From assembly GCF_042453785.1 (NCBI RefSeq), contig NC_091674.1, forward strand, positions 26,577,001 to 26,641,000: 64,000 nt of DNA. The letters run 5' to 3'. A model generated the notes under the pieces. That model worked only from the letters and a program-made list of their open reading frames with translations, searched no databases and was not told the origin of the DNA. The position numbers were made by a program, and so were the translations under genes. The stretch is from Malus domestica (Eukaryota > Streptophyta > Magnoliopsida > Rosales > Rosaceae). This document shows, piece by piece, positions 1 to 12,749 of this stretch; position 1 is the stretch's first letter, and each line of letters starts with the position of its first letter.

Positions 1-168
1 ATGTGTGACCGAATCGTTGAAGACTTGTGACCTACTAGTGTAACCTCTGTGGGTTTGGGTTGCACCAGGCCTGCCTTCTGGCAGCACGAGAGAAGGTCAG
101 AGATATTAGATTTATTACGACGGTGTATACAGCCATATTCGGGTAGAAAGAGGAAGCAACTCAGTTGG

Positions 169-220
169 GCCGCTCTGGTGTTTTAGGGTAAGCAGCCGCT
201 CTGGTGTTTTAGGGTAAGCA
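169..220. repeat. 26-bp tandem duplication
   Basis: The phrase beginning gccgctctggtg and ending ggtaagca occurs twice head to tail, at 169 and 195, with no mismatch by eye. Function unknown. Confidence 0.85.
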
Positions 221-307
221 TTCCTTGGATAGCTGACCTTCGGCTAGCACCAGGGCACTCCCACTTGGTCAAAAGTGGGCCAGTTTTCCGCTGAAAGTCA
301 ATAGGGA

Positions 308-428
308 AGTGTTTTTAGTATAGAATGGCTCAAGCATAGAAAATTCTTGCAAGAGAAACAATTGTTAAACCATAGAAAATTCTTGCAAGAGAGACAAGTG
401 TTTTTAGTATAGAATGGCTCAAGCAAGG
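308..428. repeat. Interleaved local duplication
   Basis: Two phrases are each present twice in about 120 bp: one containing tttttagtatagaatggctc (near 312 and 401) and one containing catagaaaattcttgcaaga (near 336 and 371). The order A-B-B-A suggests stepwise local duplication. No coding content. Confidence 0.7.
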
Positions 429-3400
429 TCGATCTCCTCAGGGACTGATATAAACAATTTACGAGTTTTTATGTAGTTAACTTATTTAACTCTAAGAACT
501 ACACTAATTTGACGAAACTAAATACTACTGGATGTGACTTAAACAAATATCTAAAATGGGAATTGGCTTATAGGAATAGTGATCCAATTGAACAAAACAA
601 GTAAATATATAAACTCAAGATAATACAAATAATTGAAGAAAATTAGATTGACAAGGTGCTAGAGTTCAACCTTTACCAACAACACTCCTACGAAGCTCTT
701 CCAATTGCTTAAGTAATCGAAAACACATATGCTTTGAAGGTTGGGTTTTCCTTGTGTATGTTTTACTTGTGACATTCAAGTTAAAACGCATACCACTACA
801 TGCAATTTATCCATGACATTTGGATTAAATATAAACATGAATGATTCATTAATCTTGATGAAAATCCTTTTGTTAAACCATGTAATCCCTAAGAGTATGA
901 TATTTACCTTAGGAGAAATTACACTCCTCAATCACAAGAAACATAACCAATTTTAATGTGACATTCGTTCAAAATTGCATCCAATGACTTTTTTAAGCAT
1001 CCTAATGGTGATCGATCATCAAGACACATAGATAGTTTAATTTAGAGATTGAAAATATCAAAGCAAGCATGTAACAACACTTAAGCAATTGAAAGAGGAA
1101 TCTACGTAATCATGTTACGGCTCATGGCCTCACTCTAGCGAAAAGAAATTAATTAGTTACACATAATTATTTGAATACATAAGAAATTATCCATGAAGAA
1201 TCAAAGAAGGAAAACAACCCTTTTTACAAAACAAGCTCTCCGATCTTCTCCTCCTTTTCTGCTATGTTGCTCTCTGCAACTCTCTACTCTGTAAGTCTAA
1301 TGAGAGCTGCACACCTTTATTTTCTGCTGCCATGAATACTCCTCTCCTGCTCCATTCTGTCCGTCCTCCCCTCTGTCTTCCCTTCCCTCCTTTCGTGTAT
1401 TGCCTTCAGTTATTGCCTTCAACAAAAGGCAATAATTGCCAAAACCAACCAAAGCTACAAGTGGAAGACCAACCAAACTCCACTTCATAGTGGGCACCCC
1501 ATGTTCTCCTCTTTTCTACCATCTTTTCTTTCCTCTTTCCGAAAATGCCGTGTGTTCCCTCCACACTTTTATTTTATTTTATTTTTTTCTTCTCTTTCTT
1601 TCCCACTTCGGTGTGCTCCTCCCTTCATCCTCACTCTCCCACTTTGCTTTCTGATTTCTTTTTCAAACACCACCTGTGGAGACAAACTCCACTTCCAATT
1701 CTTTTGTTTGTTTTTATTATTTCATTTTCTCCTTTTTGCTTGAAATTGATCTTAAAGCAAATTTAACTGCACACTAACACAAGGTAAAGTAAAATGCAAC
1801 CATTTTAACACAAAAACATCACAAAGACTTTAGAAATGGATGTTATAAATGCATGAAATATATGAGTGATCAGACACGTACTGTTACTGTATATGTATGT
1901 AGCCCTGCTCAATTCCATTGTGATCTGTTTGATGCGTTTATTAAATGATTAACCCAAACTTTGTATCGTGACTATATAACATAATTCAACTTGCCCGCGT
2001 ACTCCAAACTTCCCAAGTTTCGCCATTGTTGTACATTGACATATGGCATTGGATGTTTTATTCCCTCCAAAATCTATAGCCAATCGACCAGGTTGATATT
2101 CCCAACGTTTTTTTAAATACAACTATATTTTTACAAAGTGTTATGGCGAAGAATTTGGATGTGATGTCACACGTAATCATAAAGTTATCGTATGAACTAA
2201 CTATACTAATTGTCAAATTCCTACTTATTAGTAATCACCTAATTAAGGTTGGTCCCTAAAATTAGACCTTCCAATCAAAATGGTCCATGAAATAGAAAGT
2301 CCATCAATTTGGTCTCTGAAAATGGCTTCCGCAAACTTTTGAATCAGTGAATTTTTATTAGAATTAAAAAGATTTAGTCCTCTTGCTTGAATATTAAGGC
2401 GTAATTTGTAGTTCGTTCATTTCTTGATTGGTTGGTTTTTCTGTTGCATTAGTTTTGGATGCTGTACAATTGAATAATTGAGGTGGAAAACACTTGCATC
2501 CCCATGTACTTTCGATTGAAGATCACTCTTATAATAAATCAGTCTAACAGCTTACAAAAAAAAAAATTCTAATTAGAGATTATTTAGTAACGTGTCAAAT
2601 AAATCAACTGTGTAGGTACCAAATAGCATATTTATGATAAATTATTGATTTTGACACATTTGGATGATTAAACAAATCATCGATTTGAATGGTTTTTTGT
2701 AGGGATGATCTTTAAATGAAGACTAATAGATTGAACAGTTCTGATTATGAAATTTCTATTTTCCATGTTTCGAATACGTTATTTACAAGTGGGAGAATGA
2801 GATCCTCTCACCAAGAGGGATGCAAGATAAAACCCGTGAGAAAACGAAAAAACTGACTAAATTAACAAATAAAACCCAGCTCTAAGTATTCCCTAGCCAG
2901 GGAATGACTGACATCTATCGAAAAAGTAAAATTACATGTAGACAGTTGTGCATAAAATCAGGTAATAAAACTTTCATACTGACATACAACGCGTGAGTGG
3001 TCGAACAATGATGCAATAATGTGCATCATTGTTTGGGATTCGGAGAATAATGATTATTGGATGGTGGTGTAGGTGGCGGTGGATGTGGCATTTGTCATCG
3101 CAATTTATTTTAAATAGACGAAGGTTGCGTTGGCCAAATATAAGTTGCGTTGTAGTTTAATTATTAAGTTAATTTTTTAGTGAGCAAATTCAGACTCGAG
3201 TTACTTGGACCCATTTACATACTTTTTGAGTCTAGTAATTATATATAGCTTCTAACTTTCCTAGGAATCATCAAATTGTATAGCTTTTAGAGAAAATATT
3301 GCTTAATAAATTGGATTTTCGTTTGATGTTCCTTTAAATTTGATATCATTCTGAGACGACCTTGGATCCATGAAGGTTATGTTAATCCAATTGTACATAT

Positions 3401-4602
3401 CGCCATTGGTGCTCTTGCTTTACTATTATGGCTAATTTGAAGTTCCTTTAATTTCTTGGTTGGTTGGTTTGTTTGTTCTGTTAATTTTCATGAGTTTAAC
3501 ATCTTATCATTTTTAACGTGAATTTCTGGTGCTCCCGATGCGACTTGATACTTTTATTTATGTTTAAACAGAAAGTTTATGATCCCACTTCTCCCTGTTT
3601 ATATGATTGTGGAAAAATATTTACTTTCTCAATGATGCTTCAGTTACGTCAACTGTTTTGCAGACGAGGTTCTGGAATTCAAACCGTTAAACTAACAGAT
3701 GAACGTAATGTTTAACATTCCCGTAATCAGCACATTGAAAGTAGATGAAACTGGATCATCTGCTGAGAAAACAAGGTGAAAGTTCCTTTTACTTTTGTGA
3801 GTTGGGGTGGAGGATGTGGGAGGGGGAAGTTGAGAGAGATCTCTCAGTTAAAAAACTTGAAAATTAAGCTGCATCTTAGGTAAATGCATTCGAGTTCGAA
3901 AACCGCTAATAAGTCTAGTTTGCTTCAACTGCAGGACAGTGTTGAGTGCACATTGTTGCTCCATGATAGGTGTTTCACAACCTCTATGGCACTTATCGAC
4001 GCTTTCACAGTTGGAGTGGCTGGTGATGCTACATCCCAACCTGTGAGTTGAAGACATGTTTCTAAAGATCTAGCGCAGCCATGGGTAGAGGAAGCACCTT
4101 GAATCTTTGGAACGTCGTCGGAAACTGGCGGGCGTTTCACGACATGAAAATTTTGAAGGTCGTATTTGCTGAAATAGTTTTCCGAATTAGGTTCTTATGA
4201 GACTAGTTATCTAAAAATTCGTAAGAGCACGTCTGTCGGAAAATGTACAAATGACCTGCTCAATCCACGGGTCAAGTATATCTTAAATCAGCTCTTTCAA
4301 ACTAAGAAAAAGATGTCGAAGAAGATTATACGGGATCGGACATGAAAAAACAATAGAAATAAAAGGCAATACATGATCAATACAAAAGCGAAGTTTGATT
4401 TCTTCTTGAAAAGGTATTTGTATTTTCAATTGAGATGGGATGATTCTTTAAATATAAAAAAATAATCATTAACATCAACGTATATGTATTCTGCGTAGAC
4501 TAATAAATTCAAGAGAAATTATTATATTCTCTCTGTCAGAAAATATACAAATGACCTCCTCAACACTGTACATAAAACATGAAGATTGTATCTTTCTTGT
4601 TA

Positions 4603-4761
4603 GAGTAATGTTAAGGAGATCAAATTTTTTAAACCAAATTAGCAAACTAAATGATATGGTTGTAGATGATTGAATTATTAATTAAGTGTCGATTAACATG
4701 TTTGTTCCTTATTGGTGACACATCATTTGGTTTAAAAAATTTGATTTCCGTAGCATTACTC
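4603..4761. mobile_element. MITE, about 160 bp, inverted ends
   Basis: The ends are inverted copies of each other over about 35 bp: gagtaatgttaaggagatca on the left against cattactc preceded by the complementary phrase on the right. The 4-bp word GTTA flanks both sides. The body (ccaaatgatatggttgtaga and the reverse form) matches the right part of the larger element at 57486-58699, so the two belong to one family. Non-autonomous; no reading frame. Confidence 0.75.
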
Positions 4762-4843
4762 GTTATGTGAAATGCATTCTAATTCGTAAATAAATTATCA
4801 ACCACGATTGTGAAGCAGTTTCTTTTGCCTTTGTCTTTTGCTG

Positions 4844-5154
4844 CCGAATATGTGAACCAGGTCGAAAAATGCAACCCAAAGAATGCAAGTTCTTGGTCAC
4901 AAAATCAGAAATCGCAGAAAATATTATATATAACCGGTTGTATACAAGTCAAAATCAGAATGAACGAAATTAATATATATGTTGTATACAATAAATTATC
5001 AACCACCGAATATGTGAACCAAGTCGAAAGATGCAACCCAAAGAATGCAAGTTCTTGATCACAAAATCAGAAGTCGAAGAAAATATTAAATATAACTGGT
5101 TGTATACAAGTCAAAATCAGAATGAACGAAATTAATACATCTGTTGTATACAAT
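4844..5154. repeat. Two-copy tandem repeat, period 162 bp
   Basis: The block starting ccgaatatgtgaacca at 4844 recurs at 5006 with about ten differences and runs to about 5154, ending gttgtatacaata. The surrounding phrase aataaattatcaaccac also precedes both copies. A plus-strand frame through it (4810-5058) simply repeats itself and is not a gene. It could be a tandemly amplified transposon piece. Confidence 0.8.
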
Positions 5155-6271
5155 AAGGAAAGTTTTCTCGATAAGCGGACTGTAACTTCGAACGATTGTA
5201 ACGAGAAATTCTAGTAGGACCAGTACAGAGAGGATTGCCTGCTGAGAAAGGGGAGAGCAACATCCACACACCGCCCCCACCAACATTAAATTTCAAATCT
5301 TGTCTAACCTGAACACTTGGGTTGGATGTAACACAACAGCAACTTAGATATATGCCCAATACCTAATTTCACAACAATTTTTATGTCAAATCCTTTCAAG
5401 ATAGTTAATGGCATATAATATCACAAGTGTGGTGTGTATCCAGTACCCCCAATCCACAACAGTACAATTTGTACCCACCAAAATAATGTCAAGATCTCTC
5501 AGAAACAGAAGTTTCTCACTCCAAAAATGCAATGAAAATAAAGGTCCCCCAAACTTAACGACATAAATCACAGCTAGCTTCAGAGATAGAGAACATGTAC
5601 ACATCAGTATGAGTTGGAGTTTTAATGGTGGTTTTAGGTTCTCACAAATCTTATCACTTTATAATGTAAAACCTTAGCAGAATTGTCCAACTGGGTCACT
5701 GATATGGCATTCACAAAGAACAGCACCCGTCCAATGCACCTATCCAAGGCTCGTTGATATTCTAATACCAACCAGTCTTTTCTTTTGTGAGAGTGACGTG
5801 ATCAATTATGTAATTAGACTACTCTACTGAAATTTTCCTTCGTTGCCGGATACTGAATCTTGAAAAACAAACCGTGACATTTCTTGACAACAAATCTAAA
5901 TGGTCAAAAGCTTTTACATTATTGAACTATAATTAAGATTATAACTCTAACCCATAAGCTCCAATAATTGATACATCATGAGATATCCTAAATAATTAAT
6001 TAATATTAAACAAATCTATAAATCTTTAACGTAGTAATACAAATTGTGATGATAAAAAGTCATATAAACTTCAGCCAAATACAGTATATCATAAATTAAT
6101 AATGTAACCAAAACCTCAGCCTGAGTTTATTTCAGTTCACCCTGCACAATAACAATCTTATCGGCAAAGCCAACGATCGCTTCTTCATTCTTCGGTTGTT
6201 CTATGTTTTGTCCCTCTTAAATACGTCCTATAGTACATCGTATTCATTTTCGTATTCATTTCTGACCATCC
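5155..6271. other. Intergenic, downstream of KLCR
   Basis: AT-rich sequence with no recognisable gene. The last few hundred bases before 6271 are expected to hold the KLCR 3' UTR and polyadenylation signals (minus strand). I could not pick one site with confidence. Confidence 0.4.
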
Positions 6272-8801
6272 TTACAATACCGTAATTCCATCATTGTTTA
6301 TACCGTGGGAATTGGAATCAAGGAGGTTCTCTAGTGATCTGGTTTTTCTGCTCCGATCTCTGCCTGCTTCTTTCAATAACTCAGCCAACCTTCTTTTCTC
6401 ATCATCCACGTCGGGATTTGCTGTCCCAAGTTTCTCTTCCCTCATCTCAACAACGTACTCCAAGATTTCGATGGCATCCTCCAACCTGGGTTAATGATCA
6501 CAACAATAATCAGAACAACATCAGAGAATCAACACATCTACTAAAAAAAAATCTATCTTCCAAAAGAGCAACAAATCACAGAATTTCTACAGCTTATTAA
6601 GTTTTATTTTTTTATGTTTAATCGTCAAAACAACGGTCTTGTCAGGCTTTCAGTGCAAGAAAAGAACAGAAAACAGAACATGTGAAATAGGGAATATAAA
6701 AAAGTCACAACCAATTGAGCATTTGCAATGAGTACCAGGTGAAGAACGAAAGCATGCTTAATGAAAATTGAACATGACACATTGATACTAGTCGAAGGAC
6801 AAATATAAAGATAAGAGCGTACCTTCCAGTTGCATCATAAGTGCCAGCAAGATTGCTATACACCCCGAGTGTGTCAGGGTGATACGGTCCGCATTCATGT
6901 TCCAAAATAGTCCTGGCTTCTTCGAAGAATTCTTGGGCCTCATTTATGGAATAACGTTGCACGCAAGCAAGCCCTATTTGGTTAAGAACAATCCCGAAAA
7001 AAGCAGTTTTCTTTTCTCCAGTTGCACGGAGCTTTGAAATGGCACTCTTGAAGGAGTCATAAGATTCAGAATAACTCCCCAGCATGTAGTACATGACACC
7101 CATTTGGGCTTCAATCCCGGCTATGGTGCTCTGTTGACCAGGGGCATCATTGTATATCTTTAATGCCTTCTGTAGCAACTTGACCGCCTGCTCAAGGTCA
7201 TTCATCGATTCATAGATAGCAGAAACATCTGTGAGACCACTTGCCATCTCCTCAGGGGGGACTCCAGGCATGGGCTTTTCATAAATTCGAAGGGCATTCT
7301 CACAATATGATTTTGACTCTCGAATTTTCCCAGTCCTGTTATACAAATCAGCCAAGCGGATGAAGACTGAACCAACAGCTGGATGATTCTCTCCTTTGGT
7401 GGTCTTGAACACAGTGAGTGCCTTCTGATAAGCAAAAGCAGCTTCATCATACCGAGACAAGGACAAGTATGTGTCTCCAATGCTGCAATCAACAGAAGCC
7501 ACCTCCACTTCCTGGCCATTTGCCACCATGGCCATGCTGGCTAACACAAGGTGCTCGAGAGCAGCTTCGTGATCACCCTTCGTTTCACATATAAGACCCA
7601 TCAACCTCCTATCTGCAGCCTCTTCAAGAGAAGATGGGGAACCATTCTCCTTATGACTGTCGAGAGCCATCTGGCAAAGCCTCTGGGCTTCATCAAATTG
7701 CAATGCTTGAACATGAGCTTCAGCCAAATACCGGCAAGTCTCACCAACTCTTACATCTGTTTCTCCCAAAACTTGTTTCTGGATTTCCAATCCAGTTGAG
7801 TAATGCATAATTGAATTCTCAAGTTGGCCCAGCATAGCATAAGTATCACCCAACTGCATATGACCAGCAAATTTAGCAAGGGCATGATTTTGGACTTCCT
7901 CAATAGCTGAAAGCTCAATTGAATGTTCGAGAACAGGAATTGCCTCATGATACTGGCCTAAGTTACAGTAAATTGCTGCCGTGACATGAAGGCACATTAC
8001 CAGCTCTAAACAAGGTTTCCCATTTGCAAATAATTCAAATGATTTTCCAGCTCGAAGAGCTAATTCAAGAGCTTTCCGGGGATTATCCCCTGAGGAAATC
8101 AAATCTCTTGCTTGCTTAAGCAAAAATGGCCCAAGATCGGGATTATTTAACCCTGATTCAGCCAAATCCTCAGTTCCATTCTGCAACTTTGACCCTGCCA
8201 CAGATGAATTCCTGCCTTTCTTCACGGGAGTGGGTCCCGGATGCTGTTTTTGGAAATTTTTATTGCTAGGAATTGGAGGTTTGTCAGGACTTCTTCCCTT
8301 CACAACTGATTTTGATGAAGTTTCAGTCTCGACCTGCAATTGAGCAACTTTCTTCGAGTTCCCTGAAGAAACGGATTTTGTACTTGCAGATTTAACCATC
8401 GTTCCTGATTTTCTATCTGAGGACAAACCTTTCTTAGAACTTGAATCACTACGAGAATCATACGCTGGCTTTTCTAGTACTTCCTCTTCCATTATCTCCA
8501 CCTCTCTCATCTCTCCTCCAACAAGATGGCGTAACTCTGAATCAATCCTAGACTCATCACCATCCGATCGAAAACTACGCCTTGAAGGTGACTGATCAGA
8601 ACTCTGCATATCACACACATTCTCATAAAGCTGCTCAATTGAGGTGTCAACCACCCCATCAACAGGATGATCAAGTCCTCTACTCCGGGGGCTTTGCTGA
8701 TTCAGAGTACTCTTTGGGGATCCATTCAGAGCTGTATTTTCCTTACTTGGCGTGGAATTTTCATGTGATTCATTTACCACCTCCTCAACAATTCCAGGCA
8801 T
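6272..8801 (-). CDS. KLCR: Kinesin light chain-related protein (KLCR/CMU family, TPR)
   Basis: Two coding exons, 8801-6823 and 6485-6272, joined across a 337-bp GT-AG intron (AG|GTACGC ... CCCAG|GTTGG) that restores the frame, give 730 residues. Residues 1 to about 220 are a Ser/Lys/Pro-rich, disordered, basic tail. From about 223 (PDLGPFLLKQAR) to about 700 runs a series of tetratricopeptide repeats in pairs of helices about 42 residues apart, as in kinesin light chains. Plant KLCR/CMU proteins sit on cortical microtubules, bind IQD scaffold proteins and stabilise microtubules against the push of cellulose synthases. That role is family knowledge. The start MPGIVEEVVNE is the first in-frame Met, a few codons after the presumed 5'-UTR splice. 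It is longer than the Arabidopsis members I recall (about 610-660 aa), mainly in the N-terminal tail. It most resembles the KLCR2/KLCR3 branch; the exact orthologue is uncertain. Confidence 0.93.
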
Positions 8802-8846
8802 CGCTATGTACCCGAATCAACAAAACCTCTACACCAAATAAATTAT

Positions 8847-9552
8847 CTGCAACATATGTTTCATACAGAATAGGTAAAAAGAAAAACAAGACACAACTAT
8901 CACAAACGGATCTCAATCAATCAAGCAGAAGATTTTAGCAGAATTCCAAATGCATACATACTGCACAAACCTACGGTTGCCAGATATTGAAAAAATATTG
9001 ACAAAAAGAAAATGCATCAGCAACATCACAAAATTCATTTCGGCCATTTTAGCAATCTGCTTTTGAAACTTTGTATGTTTCTCAATAAACCTAATGAGCA
9101 AATATTAAACAACAACCACAAAAGACATTAAAACATCATAAAATTCATGTTTCGGCGTTTTAGCAATTCACTTTTGAACTTTGTATGTTTCCCAACAAAC
9201 CAAATAACAAGTAAAAACAACAAAAAATGAAAAACTTAGATTTACCCATCAAAGGAAACAATGAGAAATAACTAAACACACAAAAGAAGAATCAATCAAC
9301 CCACATAAATGCAATATTACATACAAAACTCATATCACCACTGGAACATGCCAAAGATTAAAACCAATAAAATCAACTACTTTTCATATTATTGTTGATT
9401 AACATGAACCCATCAACGATAAAATATAGTTCTTTGCAGCTAACCTCTCAAATTAATTATAAAAAAACACCAAAAAATGGAAAATAAATAATGGGTTGTC
9501 TATTGAGCTGAAAATACAATACGCGGAAAGAAGAAATGGGAAAAATCCATAC
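8847..9552 (-). other. Probable 5'-UTR intron of KLCR
   Basis: On the minus strand a strong donor (CAG|GTATGG, exon end 9553) lies upstream, and a good acceptor (ATGTTGCAG|ATAATT, intron end 8847) lies just before the start codon. The sequence between is AT-rich with no protein-like frame. A leader intron ahead of a single long first coding exon would explain the 0.8-kb gap between the start codon and the GC-richer, promoter-like sequence near 9830-9970. The acceptor choice is uncertain. Confidence 0.5.
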
Positions 9553-10750
9553 CTGAACAACCAATCGACCATGTCAAAAGGGCAGCAAATGGATTGAGCT
9601 ATGTGGGTCTCAATAAAAATGCAATCTATACATACACACACATATATACGAGGTAATAGGGAAAAAAATGTCAAATATTTTATCTTTTTATGGTGGGGGT
9701 TGGTTGGGATGAAGACGACAGGGTGGGAGGCGAAATGGGGAAATGCCTAAAGAAACAAAAGATGAAATCTTTTTGAGAAAAAAAATGGAAATTAATTGAG
9801 GGAAATGGTGGAAAGTTGCAGAGTTGGAATATCGAAGGGGAGAAAGAGAAGCCGAGACTTCTTCCGCACCCGCGCTTCCTGCTGGAACTCCCGAAATGCC
9901 GATTTGTTTTGTTTTCTTCTCTTACTGTCGTTTAACCCTGAAATCGCCACGTGTCGCTCTGATAGCGGTTTGTTTCCTCTTACTGTCATTTTTTGACTGT
10001 TTTTATTTTAACTTTATATTTTAGTTTTTGGGTGGGACGTAGGTTTTTTAATGGATAAAAGGTCATTTGTCTTGAAATTACTTTGCTTCTTCTCAACTTG
10101 ATTATGAAGTGAATATTTCAATGTGTCGGGAACACAGTTTGGCATATCAAGTGTTATAATATAAGCGATTGAATTTTTATTAAAGTAATTAACATTTTAT
10201 ATTATGACACTTAATTTACCGAAATGTATTTCCGACATACTGAAAAATCTCTCATTCGTCATGGTGATTGACATGTTGGCACAATAGGAGGAACCATTAT
10301 AACTCTCCTAAATAGCAATTCCACAATTATATCCAAATTACGCTAAAATAGTCATATGTCATGTTTGTTGTATCAAAAAATTCTGTATTAGACATCAATC
10401 AATTCAGATTGAGAGTTTGACAATTTGTCTAGGTTCATTTTTCTTTATGCCCAATGGTATGTGGACTCATTTGTGTGTATGTTAAGCTCGAAACTAATAT
10501 AAAAAATTGATTTAACATATCTCGTATATTAATACATAACGTGTCAATGGTTAGTGAACAATAAAGTTTTATGTAACTCCATCTAGATAGAAACTTGAAA
10601 AATTGCCTGGTGTGGGAGGTGGTGGGTTTCACCTTATTGTTTGACATTAACTTGATCATGTGCTGAACGATTCACACTTTGGTTTGGACCATGATGGTCA
10701 TGAATAGTGCATTGATGAAACACTAGTATAGCACATGAAGCAATAAATAT

Positions 10751-10895
10751 AAGGAGTTTTAACAAAACACTTCCGGTATTGTTCACTTATAACGAAAAAC
10801 CACATTTATACATTTCCCTAGTACTATTCACTATACCTTTAAAAATGAATTTTCATTAAAAGGAAAGTTTTTTTGGACTTTTCGTTAGTTTTCCT
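10751..10895. mobile_element. MITE copy 1 of a 5-copy family
   Basis: Starts aaggagttttaac, runs through the family phrases tgttcacttataacgaaaaac and actattcacta, and ends cgttagttttcct. The most diverged copy in the window. Confidence 0.6.
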
Positions 10896-11552
10896 ATAAA
10901 TATATGGTAAGCATTGAGCAAGGCCATAGCTTTAAGTAGGCTTCACTTTATATTAGAGTCAACAATTTCGATTTGAGAATGCGAATGTGACTTTCTATAA
11001 ACTTTATGTCATTTCATGTCTATAAAAAATCTCACTTTAAAAGAGTCTCTTTAGTATTTCTCTTTGGATTTTCACTTGTGCGTAATGATAAACTTCAACT
11101 TCGTCCCCACAAAGTTGAATCTAAAAGATGGATAAGTCTACAATGTACTGATGTAATGGAGCACCAATGTATTTGACGGTTAAAAATACATGTTTGTATT
11201 TTTATTATTTTTAATTTATACATATAAATATATGTGCATCTCATACACCAGTGTATTGTGGGAAAATTGTAATTGGATTGGTTGAAGTTATTGGATTCAT
11301 TTGGTTGGAATCATTCAAAAGTAGTACAATAATCTCGTGAAGTGACCAAATGGGAATTGATGAAGGTGCTTAGCTTTTGAAATAATCATTGGGGTAAACA
11401 AGTTTCACAAGGCTCTAGGTTGGATTGATGGAATATAATAAAAATGCTCCCACATGGGGACTAAGTACAATTTATCCCACTCATGGGTCAAAGTATCAAC
11501 TGTCACTGGGGGTAGGGAGGTTCTAAGTCTCAGACCAAACAACCAATAATAT

Positions 11553-11871
11553 GGGAATTTTAACGAAAAGCACTCGATACTGTTTACTTTAACGAAAAAT
11601 CATATTTTTACACTAAAAAGTCAAACATGATACTATTCACTTTACCATTTATTTTGTCTTTATCATTAAAACTCAAAGTTTTCAAGTTCTTTTCATTAGT
11701 TTTCTTATAATATAAAGGGAATTTTAACGAAAAGCTCTCGCTACTGTTCACTTTAACGAAAAACCACATTTTTACACTAAAAAGTCAATTCTGGTACTAT
11801 TCATTTTATCCTTTATTTTGTCCTTATCGTTAAAACTCAAAGTTTTCAAGTCATTTTCATTAGTTTTCCTT
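11553..11871. mobile_element. MITE copies 2 and 3, head to tail
   Basis: Two about 155-bp copies lie back to back: 11553 to about 11710, and about 11715-11871. Each starts gggaattttaacgaaaag and ends cattagttttcct(t), imperfect inverted ends of about 16 bp. The first is flanked by ATAATAT on both sides. Both contain tgttcactttaacgaaaaa and tttgtccttatcgttaaaac. Tandem placement suggests a second insertion into the edge of the first, or a duplication of the block. Confidence 0.75.
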
Positions 11872-12749
11872 AATATAATGATATACAAATACAAAATTAT
11901 TAATAGTTAAGAGTTCGTTTAGAAGTTTTTTAAAATGATTGAAAACGTTTTGGTGAAATTAATTTTTATTTCAAAAGCACTTGAAGTGCTTTTTCATAAT
12001 TTACTTGCATTTTTGCTATAAATTAGTTCCAAAAGCACTTTTATCAAAAGTAATTTTCAATCATTTTAAAAAAAACTTTCAAACGAGCCTTAGAAGATCA
12101 AATGCAGATGATCCTATATTCACTAATGGGTGAAGCCAACTTTGATAGAGAAACTTATTTATGCCGGGAATGACGATTTAATGATATCTCAATTTTCACT
12201 CTTGATACTGCGTGTTTAGCTTCAATACCGGCACAATGACTATGAGGTTATGACTATAAGGTTCCAAGTTTTGAAGTAATCATGCTCATGGTGTTTGCAA
12301 AATATTAACACACTACCATCCATGATCCATGAATATGAAAGATGACTATTTGACAAACAGTTCTATGGAAAGAACATGCATGTACCTTGGACCATGAGAC
12401 TTGTGCTGAGATGAAAGGAGACATTTGTTAATTTCTTGACCATTTTTCATTCACACAGAAATTAAATATTATAAATTAATATAGATAAATAAATGAATCG
12501 AAAACCGCTTGTAGTTATTGTGGTTACTTATGAACACAACGTAACTTAGTCATTGTCCATAGATTTAGGGTTTATTTTCGTTTAGCAGTGCTTGTTGTAT
12601 AATTCCGTGAGTTAGTTTGAATTCAATAGGTGCATGTAGTAAAATGGTGTTTACTTATGAAAAGTTAAATCTTTTTAATGAGCAGTATTTGGTTTCTATA
12701 TAATCCTATGAAACCATTGTCATTAAGAAGTCGAAAATTAGAGTTAATC

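Larger units (their letters stand above)
1..4602. other. Intergenic, repeat-derived, no gene seen
   Basis: No coding region with recognisable protein similarity is visible. The stretch holds short local duplications (169-220 and 308-428), a pyrimidine-rich tract (about 1240-1740) that gives several overlapping low-complexity reading frames, and at about 2245-2340 a block with 'ggtccctgaaat'-type phrases like the ends of the Mutator-like element at 40461-41621. A weak minus-strand frame at 3925-4140 is not low-complexity, but I do not recognise it. Probably old transposon debris. Confidence 0.5.
9560..12749. other. KLCR upstream region and intergenic, MITE copies only
   Basis: About 9560-9990 is probably KLCR leader and promoter (minus strand). 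From there to 12749 I see no gene, only three copies of one small inverted-repeat element (listed separately) and AT-rich sequence. Confidence 0.5.

Noticed and set aside
1436-1766. Three overlapping plus-strand frames rich in Phe/Leu/Ser
   Set aside because: They arise from a pyrimidine-rich tract, overlap one another in different frames, and have no domain or codon signal.
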